Assembly: GCF_041261445.1 (NCBI RefSeq)
Contig: NZ_JBGCCU010000020.1
Span: forward strand, 1-64,000
DNA from: Catenulispora sp. EB89
GTDB lineage: Bacteria > Actinomycetota > Actinomycetes > Streptomycetales > Catenulisporaceae
Reading direction: 5' to 3'
Length of the DNA stretch: 64,000 nt
The stretch's first letter is position 1, and the number at the start of each line of letters is the position of its first letter. Made by a program: the position numbers and the translations under genes. Of the stretch, positions 43,288 to 52,078 are shown piece by piece. The notes beneath the pieces were generated by a model. It saw only the letters and a list, made by a program, of their open reading frames with translations. It had not been told where the DNA came from and did not search any database.

Positions 43288-44328
43288 GTGAGCGCGGGGG
43301 GCCGGGGCGGCGCCGGGAGCCGGGGCGACGGCGGGGGCACGTCCTCGCCGACGCTGGAGACGGTCGCGGCCGCCGCCGGGGTGTCCCGCGCGACGGTGTC
43401 CCGGGTGGTCAACGGCGGCACCCGGGTCTCCCCGGAGATCCGCGCCGCCGTGGAGGCGGCCATCGCCGAGCTCGGCTACTCCCCCAACCGCGCCGCGCGC
43501 TCCCTGGTGACCCGCCGCACCGGCTCGGTGGCGCTGGTGGTCAGCGAGCCGGAGGCGCGGGTCTTCAGCGACCCGATGCTGGCCGGCATCACCCGCGCCA
43601 TCGGCAAGGCGCTGGCCGAGACCGACCTGCACCTGGTCCTGATGATGGCCCCGGCCGACGCGGCGCGCCGCCGCCTGACCCGCTACCTGCTCGGCGGCCA
43701 CGTCGACGGCGTGCTGCTGATGTCCCTGCACGGCGACGAGCCGCTGCTGAAGGAGCTGGCGAAGGCCGCGCTCCCGGTGGTCCTGATGGGCCGGCCGATG
43801 AGCCCCCTGCCGATCCCGCACGTGGACTCCGACAGCGTCGACGGCGCCCGCCAGGCCACCGCGCACCTGCGCGCCCTCGGCCGCACGAAGATCGCCACCA
43901 TCGCCGGCCCCGCGGACATGTGCGCGGGCGTGGACCGGCTGCTGGGCTACGTCGAGGCGCTGAACGGCGCGCCCGGCATCGTCGCGCACGGCGACTTCAG
44001 CATGGCCTCCGGCGAGGCCGCGATGACCGAGCTGCTGCGCCGCGAACCGGACCTCGACGGCGTGTTCGCGGCCAGCGACCTGATGGCCGCCGGCGCGCTG
44101 CGGGCGCTGCGCGCGGCCGGCAGGCGGGTCCCGGAGGACGTGGCGCTGGTCGGCTACGACGACCTGGACGTCGCCGAGCTCACCGAGCCGCCGCTGACCA
44201 CGATCCACCAGCCGCTGCCGGACATGGCGCGCGCGATGGTCGCCTCGCTGCTGACGCAGATCGGCGGGGAGCACGCGCCGGAGTCGGTGGTGCTGCCGAA
44301 CGCTTTGGTGGTGCGGGCTTCGGCGTGA
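43288..44328 (+). CDS. LacI-family transcriptional regulator
   Basis: A 346-residue repressor with a Gly/Ser-rich head. The LacI helix-turn-helix is about 21-66 (PTLETVAAAAGVSRATVSRV, NGGTRVSPEIRAAVEAA). A periplasmic-binding-protein-like sensor follows (FSDPMLAGITRAIGKALAE, VFAASDLMAAGALRALRAAG, VALVGYDDLDVAELTEP). The sensor would bind a sugar or similar ligand, but no catabolic gene sits directly beside it. The GTG at 43288 is used; GGGAG lies upstream. The effector is unknown. Confidence 0.95.
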   Translation: MSAGGRGGAGSRGDGGGTSSPTLETVAAAAGVSRATVSRVVNGGTRVSPEIRAAVEAAIAELGYSPNRAARSLVTRRTGSVALVVSEPEARVFSDPMLAGITRAIGKALAETDLHLVLMMAPADAARRRLTRYLLGGHVDGVLLMSLHGDEPLLKELAKAALPVVLMGRPMSPLPIPHVDSDSVDGARQATAHLRALGRTKIATIAGPADMCAGVDRLLGYVEALNGAPGIVAHGDFSMASGEAAMTELLRREPDLDGVFAASDLMAAGALRALRAAGRRVPEDVALVGYDDLDVAELTEPPLTTIHQPLPDMARAMVASLLTQIGGEHAPESVVLPNALVVRASA

Positions 44329-44346
44329 TCGGCGTGCGGGGCGCTG

Positions 44347-45195
44347 TCAGGCTGCTGAGGTCGGTGCCCCGAAGCGCGCGACGTAGTGCCACACGCGCTT
44401 GAGCGCCTGCGGATCGTACTTCCCGGTCGCGGCGGCCTCGCCGATCACGCGCGGCGTCAGCAGGCCGTCGGCCGGCGCGATCTCCCGGGCCAGCTCGATG
44501 AATTCGAGGCCGCGGTAGTCCGGGTGGCGGGCCATCTCCTCCAGCGTCAGCCGGAATCCCGGATGCCACTCCAGGCGGCAGGGCAGTTTCATCGCCAGTA
44601 CCTCGACCTCCGTGCCCTGATAGCAGGGGTCGAGCACCAGCGCCTCCATGTCCCGGTCGAGCCGCACCGGGCCGTGGACCTGCGCCTCGATGTAGTCGTC
44701 GAGGGCGTCAGCCTCGGTGTCGGCGAGCGCCAGCGCGATCAGGTCCATGGCGGTCGCGACGCCGAAGTTCTCCGGTTCCAGGTAGCTGTCCGGGTAGCAG
44801 AACGTCGCGCGCTCCACCGCCTCCGCGGTGAGCACGAAGTGCGCCGATCCGAACCTCGGCGCGGCCCCGACGTGCTTACCGCGGAAGTCCAGCGCGCCGT
44901 AGACCGGCCGTTCCTCGGCCGGGGCCGAGTCATACGCACCGCCGAAGATGCGGCTCTCCCAGCGCCAGCGGTCGCCGCCGGGGTGGGCGGTGAGGCCGCC
45001 GTTGCTCGTGCCGGTGACGAACTGCGAGCGGTAGACCCCGGCCGTCGCCAGCGCCGCCAGGATCGGGGGCTCGCCGCGGTCCGGGTGGAAGTTGAGTGTG
45101 ACCCGCAGTGCCGGGTCGAGCGCCGGTCCCGCCGACCGCGCCGCCACGTGTGCCACCGCCCGTCGCGCCGGCTCCGACATCCCCTCACTCGCCAT
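44347..45195 (-). CDS. DUF3626-family protein
   Basis: A 282-residue protein with the conserved DUF3626 signature: VTLNFHPDRGEPPILAALA (about 33-51), VYRSQFVTGTSNGGLTAHPG (about 54-73), then RWRWESRIFGGAYDSAPAEE. The family is widespread in actinobacteria and its function is unknown. The tryptophan/tyrosine-rich loop and strict TGTSNGG motif suggest an enzyme active site rather than a structural role, which is inference. ATG 45195 (MASEGMSEPARR) begins after an 18-codon in-frame extension judged non-coding. It converges with the LacI gene. Confidence 0.8.
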   Translation of the reverse strand: MASEGMSEPARRAVAHVAARSAGPALDPALRVTLNFHPDRGEPPILAALATAGVYRSQFVTGTSNGGLTAHPGGDRWRWESRIFGGAYDSAPAEERPVYGALDFRGKHVGAAPRFGSAHFVLTAEAVERATFCYPDSYLEPENFGVATAMDLIALALADTEADALDDYIEAQVHGPVRLDRDMEALVLDPCYQGTEVEVLAMKLPCRLEWHPGFRLTLEEMARHPDYRGLEFIELAREIAPADGLLTPRVIGEAAATGKYDPQALKRVWHYVARFGAPTSAA

Positions 45196-45240
45196 GGCCG
45201 CAGTATGCCCGACGAGTGATCGCCGAGGCCGATCATTTTC

Positions 45241-45320
45241 GCCGCTCACACCGGCTGATCACGCCAGCCGCTCACGCCGGCCGACCACACCAGCCGATCA
45301 CGCCGGCTGATGGCACCAGC
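45241..45320. repeat. Degenerate ~13-15-bp tandem repeat array
   Basis: CCAGCCGCTCACGCCGG-like units, with GATCACGCC and GACCACACC variants, repeat about six times between the DUF3626 start and the ROK stop codon. There is no gene in this short interval. Confidence 0.85.
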
Positions 45321-45323
45321 CGC

Positions 45324-46502
45324 TCACACCTCCCCGATGATCCCGGCCATCCCCTCCGCCGACAGCAGATGCCGCGCCGCGAGCCGCACCGCCCCCAGCA
45401 TCCCGGCGCGCTCCCCCAGCACCGAGGTCTCGATCGCCAGGCTCCGCGTCGCCAGCGGCAGCGCGCGCCGGTAGATCACCGCGCGCACGTCGGCGAGCAG
45501 GTCCTCGTGCAGCTGCGCGAGGATGCCGCCGATCACGATCGTGTCCGGGTTGTGGAACGACACCAGCGAGGCCAGTACCTCCCCGATCCGCTGGCCGGCC
45601 AGGCGGACCTGCCGCCGGGCCGCGGCGTGCCCCTCGGAGACCAGCCGGACCACGTCGGCGGCGCGCGGCGCGTCCGCGCCCTGCGTGCGCAGCGCCGCCG
45701 CGATCGCCGCGCCGGAGGCCACCGCCTCCACGCAGCCGGTGTTGCCGCAGTGGCAGAGCACGTCCTCGTGTCCCGGCAGCTGGATGTGGCCGATGTCGCC
45801 GGCCGCGCCGGAGGCGCCGCGGTGCAGGACGCCGTCGGAGACGATGCCGCAGCCGATCCCGGTGCCGACCTTCACGTACAGCAGGTGGCGGCTGGCCTGG
45901 CGGTGCGTGTACTCGCCGAGGGCCATCGCGTTGACGTCGTTGTCGACCAGCACCGGCGCGGCGTAGCGGCCTTCGAAGAACGCCGGCACGCGGCAGCCGT
46001 CCCAGCCGGCCATGATCGGCGGCCGCACCACGGTGCCGCTGGCGAACTCCACCGGGCCCGGGACGCCGATCCCGACCGCCCGCAGATGCGCGGCCGGGCG
46101 GCCCGCCTCGGCGAGCAGTTCCTCCAGATCGGCGCGCACGCCGGCCAGGACGGCGTCGGGCCCGGCGTTGATGTCGATCGAGCGGGCCCGCTCGGCGAGC
46201 ACGCGGCCGGACAGCGTGGCGACCGCGAGCCGGCTGTGGGTGGCCCCCAGATCGCAGCCGGCGACGACGATCCGCGCGTCCGACAGGTCCAGCGCCAGCG
46301 GCGGCCGGCCGCGGTCGGCGACCGCCGGTTCGGTCTCGACCAGGAGCCCGCGCTCGATGAGCAGATCCACGCGCTGCGCTATGGCCGCCCGGGACAGCCC
46401 GGTGGCTCCGACGATCGCCGAGCGCGTGGTGGCCGCACCGTCCGCGACCAGCCCGGCGAGCTCGCTGAGCGACGCCATGCGCCGCCTGGCGGCACTGTTC
46501 AT
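45324..46502 (-). CDS. ROK-family transcriptional repressor
   Basis: A 392-residue regulator. The winged helix-turn-helix (about 8-60; ATTRSAIVGATGLSRAAIAQRV) precedes a ROK/actin-like sugar-kinase fold (VVAGCDLGATHSRLAVATL). The ROK zinc motif CHCGNTGCVEA and GHIQLPGHE are both present. These proteins repress sugar-use genes and release DNA on binding a sugar or sugar phosphate. It is divergent from a four-gene oxidoreductase/isomerase operon with a ~165-base control region, so it very probably represses that operon. Confidence 0.93.
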   Translation of the reverse strand: MNSAARRRMASLSELAGLVADGAATTRSAIVGATGLSRAAIAQRVDLLIERGLLVETEPAVADRGRPPLALDLSDARIVVAGCDLGATHSRLAVATLSGRVLAERARSIDINAGPDAVLAGVRADLEELLAEAGRPAAHLRAVGIGVPGPVEFASGTVVRPPIMAGWDGCRVPAFFEGRYAAPVLVDNDVNAMALGEYTHRQASRHLLYVKVGTGIGCGIVSDGVLHRGASGAAGDIGHIQLPGHEDVLCHCGNTGCVEAVASGAAIAAALRTQGADAPRAADVVRLVSEGHAAARRQVRLAGQRIGEVLASLVSFHNPDTIVIGGILAQLHEDLLADVRAVIYRRALPLATRSLAIETSVLGERAGMLGAVRLAARHLLSAEGMAGIIGEV

Positions 46503-46546
46503 CAGACCCCTCCCGACCGCCGCCGGCGCATGATCCCCGGCCGCTT

Positions 46547-46593
46547 CTTTATGACAGAACTAAGCCTAATGATGACTCTTGTCAGTCGTAAAG
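46547..46593. promoter_or_regulatory. Candidate ROK operator in the divergent control region
   Basis: An AT-rich island in an otherwise GC-rich gap. CTTTATGACAG (46547-46557) and CTTGTCAGTCGTAAAG (46578-46593) are imperfect inverted arms with matching TGACA/TGTCA cores. The placement between the ROK gene and the oxidoreductase operon fits a repressor site. Confidence 0.4.
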
Positions 46594-46667
46594 AGCGGCC
46601 ATATCGTCGATCCCGGGGCCGGTGAGGGTCGGCCCCTGTGGCGGGAAAACGGCGCTCGGGAGGGCAG

Positions 46668-47837
46668 ATGACGGTGCGGGCGGGCATAGCCGGAGCGGGA
46701 ATGGTCGCGGCGGTCCACGCCGACGCGATCCGCCGCGCCGGGGCCTCGGTCGTGGGCGTCGCCGCCTCGACGCCGGAGCGGTCGAAGGCGGCGGCCCCCA
46801 GAGTGGGAGCGGGCCGCGCCTTCGACTCCGCCGAGGAACTGGCGGTGTCCGACGAGATCGACGTGCTGCACGTCTGCACCCCGAACGCCCTGCACGGCCC
46901 CCTGGTCCGGGCGGCGCTGTCGGCCGGCAAGCACGTGGTCTGCGAGAAGCCGCTGTCGCTGACCGGCGCGGACTCCGAGGCGCTGGTCGAGCTGGCCGCG
47001 AGCACCGGACTGGTGAACGCGGTCCCGCTGGTCTACCGCTACCACCCGATGACCGTGGAGGCCCGCGAGCGGGTCCGGCGCGACGAACTCGGCCCGATCC
47101 GCCTCATCCACGGCCACTACCTCCAGGACTGGCTGGCCCGGCCGGAGGACAACAACTGGCGCGTGGACCCGGCCGTCGGCGGGGCCTCGCGAGCGTTCGC
47201 CGACATCGGCTCGCACTGGTGCGACCTGGTCGAATGGATCAGCGGGCACCGGATCAGCGAGCTGACGGCCGCCACCCAGACGGTGCTCCCGCAGCGCTCG
47301 GCGGCCGGCCGCGAGACTTTCACCGGATCCGGGGGCGAAAGCCCGCCGGAACCGGCGGAAACGGAGCGGATCGCGGTCACCACCGAAGACGCCGTCCAGG
47401 TCCTGTTCCGCACCGACCGCGGCGCCACCGGCGCCCTGGTCGTCTCCCAGGTCTCGCCGGGCCGCAAGAACCGGCTCTGGTTCGAGATCGACGGGGCCGA
47501 GCGCAGCGTGTCCTACGACGGCGAGGACCCCGAGTCCCTGCTGCTCGGCGGCCGGGACCGCACCGAGATCGTCCGCCGCGACGCGCTGTCGGAGCCGGCG
47601 AACCGGATCAACGCGGTCCCCGCCGGCCACCCCTGGGGCTACCGCGACTGCTTCGCGGCCTTCACCGCGGACGTCTACGCCGCGATCCGGGACCCTCGGG
47701 CTTTCGCCGAGAGTGCCGAGACGGCCGCCCGAGCCGTCCCGGCGTTCCCGACCTTCGCCGACGCCGCCCGCACCGCCCACATCACCGACGCGGTCCTGGC
47801 CTCGGCCGCGCACCGCTCCTGGATCGAGGTGTCCTGA
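46668..47837 (+). CDS. Gfo/Idh/MocA-family oxidoreductase
   Basis: A 389-residue NAD(P)-dependent dehydrogenase of the glucose-fructose oxidoreductase family. The Rossmann GIAGAGMVAAVHADA (about 6-20) and HVVCEKPLSL (about 87-96), with the catalytic Lys in EKP, are visible. The C-terminal half contains the substrate domain (DIGSHWCDLVEWISG). Enzymes of this family oxidise or reduce sugars and inositols. The ATG at 46668 follows GGGAGG and is preferred over a GTG 10 codons upstream. It is the first gene of the ROK-linked operon; the next gene starts three bases after its stop. Confidence 0.92.
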   Translation: MTVRAGIAGAGMVAAVHADAIRRAGASVVGVAASTPERSKAAAPRVGAGRAFDSAEELAVSDEIDVLHVCTPNALHGPLVRAALSAGKHVVCEKPLSLTGADSEALVELAASTGLVNAVPLVYRYHPMTVEARERVRRDELGPIRLIHGHYLQDWLARPEDNNWRVDPAVGGASRAFADIGSHWCDLVEWISGHRISELTAATQTVLPQRSAAGRETFTGSGGESPPEPAETERIAVTTEDAVQVLFRTDRGATGALVVSQVSPGRKNRLWFEIDGAERSVSYDGEDPESLLLGGRDRTEIVRRDALSEPANRINAVPAGHPWGYRDCFAAFTADVYAAIRDPRAFAESAETAARAVPAFPTFADAARTAHITDAVLASAAHRSWIEVS

Positions 47838-47839
47838 CC

Positions 47840-48760
47840 ATGAAGCTCGGCTTTCTCACCGCCTGCCTGCCGCAGGTCCCGCTCGCGGACATCGCCGCCT
47901 GGGCCGCCGAAAACGATTACGCCGCCCTGGAGGTCGCGGTCTGGCCGAAGGTCGGCGGCCGGGAGTTCGAGGCCAGCCACATCGACGTCGCGCACTTCGA
48001 CGAGGGTCAGGCCGGCGAGGTCACCGAGCTGTTCGCCAAGCACGGCCTGACGCTGTCCTCGCTGGCGTACTACGAGAACAACCTGCACCCCGACGAGGAG
48101 CGCCGGCAGGAGATCGCCGCGCACGTGCTGCACGCGATCGACGCCGCGGCGCTGCTCGGCGTGGAGACCGTCGGCACGTTCGTCGGCCGGCACCCGGGGC
48201 TGAGCGTGAAGGAGAACATCGCGCTCGCCGACCGGACCTTCCCGCGGCTGGTCGACTACGCCGGCGAGCGCGGCGTGAAGATCATCATCGAGAACTGCGT
48301 CATGGAGGGCTGGCACCCCGACGGGTACCCGGGCAACCTGGCGTACTCCCCCGAGCTGTGGGAGTGGATGTTCTCCCTCGGGCTGTACCTGAACTACGAC
48401 CCCTCGCACCTGCTGTGGATCGGCATCGACCCGGTGACCGCGCTGAAGCCCTACGTCGACCGCATCCCGCACGCGCAGGCCAAGGACACCCAGCTGGACC
48501 CGCTGGCGCGCGACCGCTACGGCTTCTTCGGCAAGACCCTGAGCCGCGAGCACCCCTGGGACGAGGGCTGGTGGCGCTACCGCGTCCCGGGCCTGGGCCA
48601 GGTGGACTGGAGCGGCGTGGTGGACGCGCTGTACGAGGGCGGGTTCACCGGGGTGCTGAGCGTGGAGCACGAGGACCCGGTGTGGGGCGGCACCGAGGAG
48701 AAGGTCAAGCAGGGCCTGCAGATCGCCCACCGCACGCTGTCGCCCCTCATCGTCGGATAG
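47840..48760 (+). CDS. Sugar phosphate isomerase/epimerase (xylose-isomerase-like TIM barrel)
   Basis: A 306-residue AP-endonuclease-2-type TIM barrel (MKLGFLTACLPQVPLADIA). The metal-binding acidic and histidine residues occur in VKIIIENCVMEGW (Glu), LYLNYDPSHLLWIGIDP (Asp/His), HAQAKDTQ (His/Asp) and VLSVEHEDP (Glu). Relatives isomerise or epimerise ketoses, inosose or tagaturonate-like sugars. It lies three bases after the first oxidoreductase and before a second isomerase, so the operon probably converts one sugar or cyclitol in successive steps. Confidence 0.93.
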   Translation: MKLGFLTACLPQVPLADIAAWAAENDYAALEVAVWPKVGGREFEASHIDVAHFDEGQAGEVTELFAKHGLTLSSLAYYENNLHPDEERRQEIAAHVLHAIDAAALLGVETVGTFVGRHPGLSVKENIALADRTFPRLVDYAGERGVKIIIENCVMEGWHPDGYPGNLAYSPELWEWMFSLGLYLNYDPSHLLWIGIDPVTALKPYVDRIPHAQAKDTQLDPLARDRYGFFGKTLSREHPWDEGWWRYRVPGLGQVDWSGVVDALYEGGFTGVLSVEHEDPVWGGTEEKVKQGLQIAHRTLSPLIVG

Positions 48761-48843
48761 CCGGGCCGCCACCGCCCGCGGCGTACGCCGCCGTCCATCG
48801 CTGAACCGCTTAACCGCCGAACACTTCTAACCGAGGCCAGGCC

Positions 48844-49599
48844 ATGACCCGCAACCCGAGCGTGCAGCTCTACTCCGTCCGCGACCACCTGACCGACTCG
48901 ACGCAGCGCGAGAGCACCCTGAAGCGCCTCGCCGACATCGGCTTCACCGCCGTCGAGCCCTACGACCCGACGAACGACCCGGCGGGCTTCCGCGCCCTGG
49001 CCGACGACCTGGGCCTGAGCGTCTCCGGCGCGCACGCCATGGCGCTGCTGCGCGAGCCGGACCCGGCGCCGGTGTTCGAGGCGCTGGCGACCATCGGCAC
49101 CGACCTGGCGATCCTGCCGGCCGGCATCCCGGAGGACGACTTCAAGACCCACGACGGCCTCAAGCACGCCGCCGACACGCTGAACGCGCTGGCGGCCAAG
49201 GCCGCCGAGGCCGGCCTGCGCTTCGGCTACCACAACCACTACTGGGAGTTCGAGCCCGTCCTCGACGGCCGGCACGCCCTGGAGATCCTGGTCGACCTGG
49301 TCGACCCGGCGGTGGTGTTCGAGATCGACACCTACTGGTCCACGGTCGGCGGCGCCGACACCCCGGCGGTCCTGGAGCGCCTCGGCGAGCGCGTGGTGGC
49401 GCTGCACGTCAAGGACGGCCCGGCCGTCAAGGGCGAGCCGAACGTGGCCGTCGGCACCGGCGCGATGCCGGTCCCGGCCGTGCTGGCCGCCGCGCCGCGC
49501 GACGCCTGGCGCGTCATCGAGTTCGACGAGTGCGCCACGGACATCTTCGAGGCGCTGGCCGCGAGCCTGGCCTACGTGAACGGTCTGGAGGCGGCGTGA
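48844..49599 (+). CDS. Second sugar phosphate isomerase/epimerase
   Basis: A 251-residue TIM-barrel isomerase of the same superfamily but a different, shorter branch (PSVQLYSVRDHL at about 5-16). The metal residues are in GYHNHYWEFEP (His), VVFEIDTYWSTVGGAD (Asp), ALHVKDG (His/Asp) and RVIEFDECATD (Glu). The ATG at 48844 follows a purine-rich AGGCC site. Its stop shares bases with the next gene's start (GTGA at 49596-49599), so translation is coupled. Confidence 0.92.
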   Translation: MTRNPSVQLYSVRDHLTDSTQRESTLKRLADIGFTAVEPYDPTNDPAGFRALADDLGLSVSGAHAMALLREPDPAPVFEALATIGTDLAILPAGIPEDDFKTHDGLKHAADTLNALAAKAAEAGLRFGYHNHYWEFEPVLDGRHALEILVDLVDPAVVFEIDTYWSTVGGADTPAVLERLGERVVALHVKDGPAVKGEPNVAVGTGAMPVPAVLAAAPRDAWRVIEFDECATDIFEALAASLAYVNGLEAA

Positions 49600-50753
49600 G
49601 CGAGGTCAGCGGGGGCGGCGCGAACGGGGTCAGCGCCGGCGGGGGCGCCGGGGCGCGGTCGGGCCCGGTCAGCGTCGCGGTCATCGGCGCCGGCAACATC
49701 AGCTCGCAGTATCTGCGCAACCTGACCCGCTTCCCGGACCTGAAGGTCGTGGCGATCGCCGACATCGACGTCGCACGGGCCGCAGCAGCCGCCGAGGAGT
49801 TCGGCGTCCCGATCTCGGGCCCGGTCCCGGACGTCCTGGCCCTGCCCGAGGTCGAACTGGCCGTGAACCTGACCATCCCGGCGGCCCACGCCGAGGTGGC
49901 CCTGGCCGCGGTCGCCGCCGGCAAGCACGTCTACGGCGAGAAGCCGCTGGCGCTGGACCCGGCGGCGGCGCGCCAGGTGCTGACGGAGGCGGCGGCGCAC
50001 GGCGTCCGCGTCGGCAACGCACCGGACACCTTCCTCGGCGCGGGCCTGCAGTCGGCACTGCGCGCGGTCGGCTCCGGCCTGATCGGAACACCGGTCGCGG
50101 GCGCGGCGGCGTTCCAGAGTCCGGGGCCGGAGAGCTGGCACCCGAGCCCGGAGTTCCTGTTCGCCCACGGCGCGGGCCCGCTGTTCGACATGGGCCCGTA
50201 CTACCTGACGGCGCTGGTGGCGCTGCTCGGCCCGGTCCGCACCGTGGCCGCCAGCGGGCACAAGGCGCGCGAGACCCGCGTGATCGGCTCCGGACCCAAG
50301 GCCGGGACGGAGTTCCCGGTCGAGGTCCCGACGCACGTCACGGCCCTCCTGGAGTTCCGCGACGGCGCGGGCGCCACCACCACACTGAGCTTCGACTCAC
50401 CACTGCCCCGCCAGAGCATCGAGATCACCGGCACCGAAGCCACCCTCCTGGTCCCGGACCCGAACAACTTCGACGGCACCCTGCACCTCCGCCGCCGAGG
50501 CTCCAAGGACACCGAGGAGATCCCGGCCACCGGCACCTCGATCGGCCGCGGCATCGGCGTCCTGGACATGGCCCGAGCCCTGCGCACCGGCGCCGCCCAC
50601 CGGGCATCCGGCGAGCTGGCACTGCACGTGCTGGACGTGATGGCGGCGATCGCGGCCTCGACGCAGAGCGCGGCGTTCGAGGACGTGCCGGCCTGGACGG
50701 AGAAGCTGGAGACGCTGCCGGAGGGCTGGGACCCGCTGGAGGCGACGCTCTAG
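49596..50753 (+). CDS. Second Gfo/Idh/MocA-family oxidoreductase
   Basis: A 385-residue NAD(P)-dependent dehydrogenase with the Rossmann VAVIGAGNISSQYLRNL, catalytic-lysine motif HVYGEKPLAL and substrate-domain DMGPYYLTALVALLG. The N-terminal 28 residues are Gly/Ser/Ala-rich and probably disordered. The GTG at 49596 overlaps the preceding stop, so it is the last coupled gene of the ROK-linked operon. Two dehydrogenases plus two isomerases in one operon suggests stepwise oxidation and isomerisation of a single sugar or inositol; the identity is not readable. Confidence 0.92.
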   Translation: MSEVSGGGANGVSAGGGAGARSGPVSVAVIGAGNISSQYLRNLTRFPDLKVVAIADIDVARAAAAAEEFGVPISGPVPDVLALPEVELAVNLTIPAAHAEVALAAVAAGKHVYGEKPLALDPAAARQVLTEAAAHGVRVGNAPDTFLGAGLQSALRAVGSGLIGTPVAGAAAFQSPGPESWHPSPEFLFAHGAGPLFDMGPYYLTALVALLGPVRTVAASGHKARETRVIGSGPKAGTEFPVEVPTHVTALLEFRDGAGATTTLSFDSPLPRQSIEITGTEATLLVPDPNNFDGTLHLRRRGSKDTEEIPATGTSIGRGIGVLDMARALRTGAAHRASGELALHVLDVMAAIAASTQSAAFEDVPAWTEKLETLPEGWDPLEATL

Positions 50754-50930
50754 GAGCGTGGGCTCGACGCGCGCCGCCTCGCTTCATGCGATGGCGGCGC
50801 GTGGTCGTTGTCGGTCGGGTTGGTCGGGACCATGCGCATGCTCCCAGCCCGCCGAGTTGTCGGCAGCATCCGGTATACATGCACATAAGGGGCGATTATG
50901 CCCTAACAAAATGGGCGCTGCTGACCTATG

Positions 50931-51993
50931 TGTGGGTGCTGGTGGCGGCTGCGGTTTGTTTGCGGGTTGACAGTCAAGGGCCTTTTTTGACGGCTTCGCA
51001 CGGCTTTAAGAAGGATCCGCTGGGTGGCGCAGTTCGGTGGTGTGCCTGGGGACGCATTGGCGGCCGGCGGTTGTGCGTGTGCACGACCGCGCACCGGTCC
51101 GAGTCACTGCGCACACGTCACGTGGGCGGGCGGCGGCCGCGTGTGGTGGGCACCAACAGTCAAAAGCAGGCGCCTCCGGCGGGGGCACTCGAGACTCTGA
51201 GGGATCCCCAACCCCCCGCCTCGGCGGCGGTCCGTGTGTTGGTCGCCGCGTCCCGGATCCCTCGTCGCTGACGTCGCCCTAAAGGGAACCATCCCGGCCT
51301 GGCGGTGTCCAGCCGGATCGCACGCTGCTGTGGTCGGGCTGCGTTCGGCCGGACACCGCCAGTCCGGGCTGGTTGTGCAAGCACCGCCGACAGCGACGAG
51401 GGATCCGGGACAACCCCACCTGTGGGAAGGATTCCCGCGTCTCGGGCACGCCACGTCACCACCCGCAGGTGTGCGCGCCCGAGTGGACCGTGTCCACACC
51501 ACAGGCCGGGGTTGTCCCGGGTTCCCCGTCGCGTCGGCGGGCGTAGCCAAGCTGACCGGGCCGGTGGTGTCAAGTCGCACGAAACCGCACCACAGCAGCA
51601 GGGGTCCGACTTGATACCACCGGACCGGTCTGCTTCCGTCAGGCGACGACGCGACGGGGAACCCGGGACAAAGGCAACCACAAGCAGTGTCCGCCGGCAG
51701 ACAGCGCGGCCCCCCTCCCCGGAGCGAGGCCGCTCGCCGCGCAGGCGCCGCCGGAGGCCCTGTCTTTGACTGTTGGTGCCCACCACGCTCGACGATTGCC
51801 GCCTACGCAACGCATGCGCAGTGACTCGGACCGGTGCGCGGTCGTGCACACGCACAACCGCCGGCCGCCAACGCAACCTGCGGGGCACCACCGAACTGCG
51901 CCACCCAGCGGATCCTTCTTAAAACCCTGCGAAGCCGTAAAAAGCTCCTAAAACCCACCACCAAACCGCACCCGACGCACCCACCACACCCCA
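50931..51993. repeat. Nested inverted-repeat element 2 (1.06 kb)
   Basis: An outer inverted repeat (about 50931-51187 with 51735-51993, roughly 85% identical by eye) encloses three further stem-loops. Module A is 51253-51409: a 19-bp perfect stem from CCCGGATCCCTCGTCGCTG, with a second hairpin inside. Module B is 51410-51515: ACAACCCC..CCTGTGG-type arms. Module C is 51512-51671: a 25-bp perfect stem. The outer ends read inward as TTTTTTGACGGCTTCGC, like those of element 1. No transposase or gene is convincing in the region. The whole interval 50754-52078 is gene-free. Confidence 0.88.
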
Positions 51994-52078
51994 GCCACCC
52001 ACACCCACACCCACACCCACACACCAAGCAAGGGCGCCACAAAATGCCAGCGCAGCCGCCCGGCAAAACCCGGCCCGC

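Noticed and set aside
50931-51993. Insertion sequence with terminal inverted repeats
   Set aside because: No transposase or DDE/HUH motif could be read between the arms, and no target duplication was seen.
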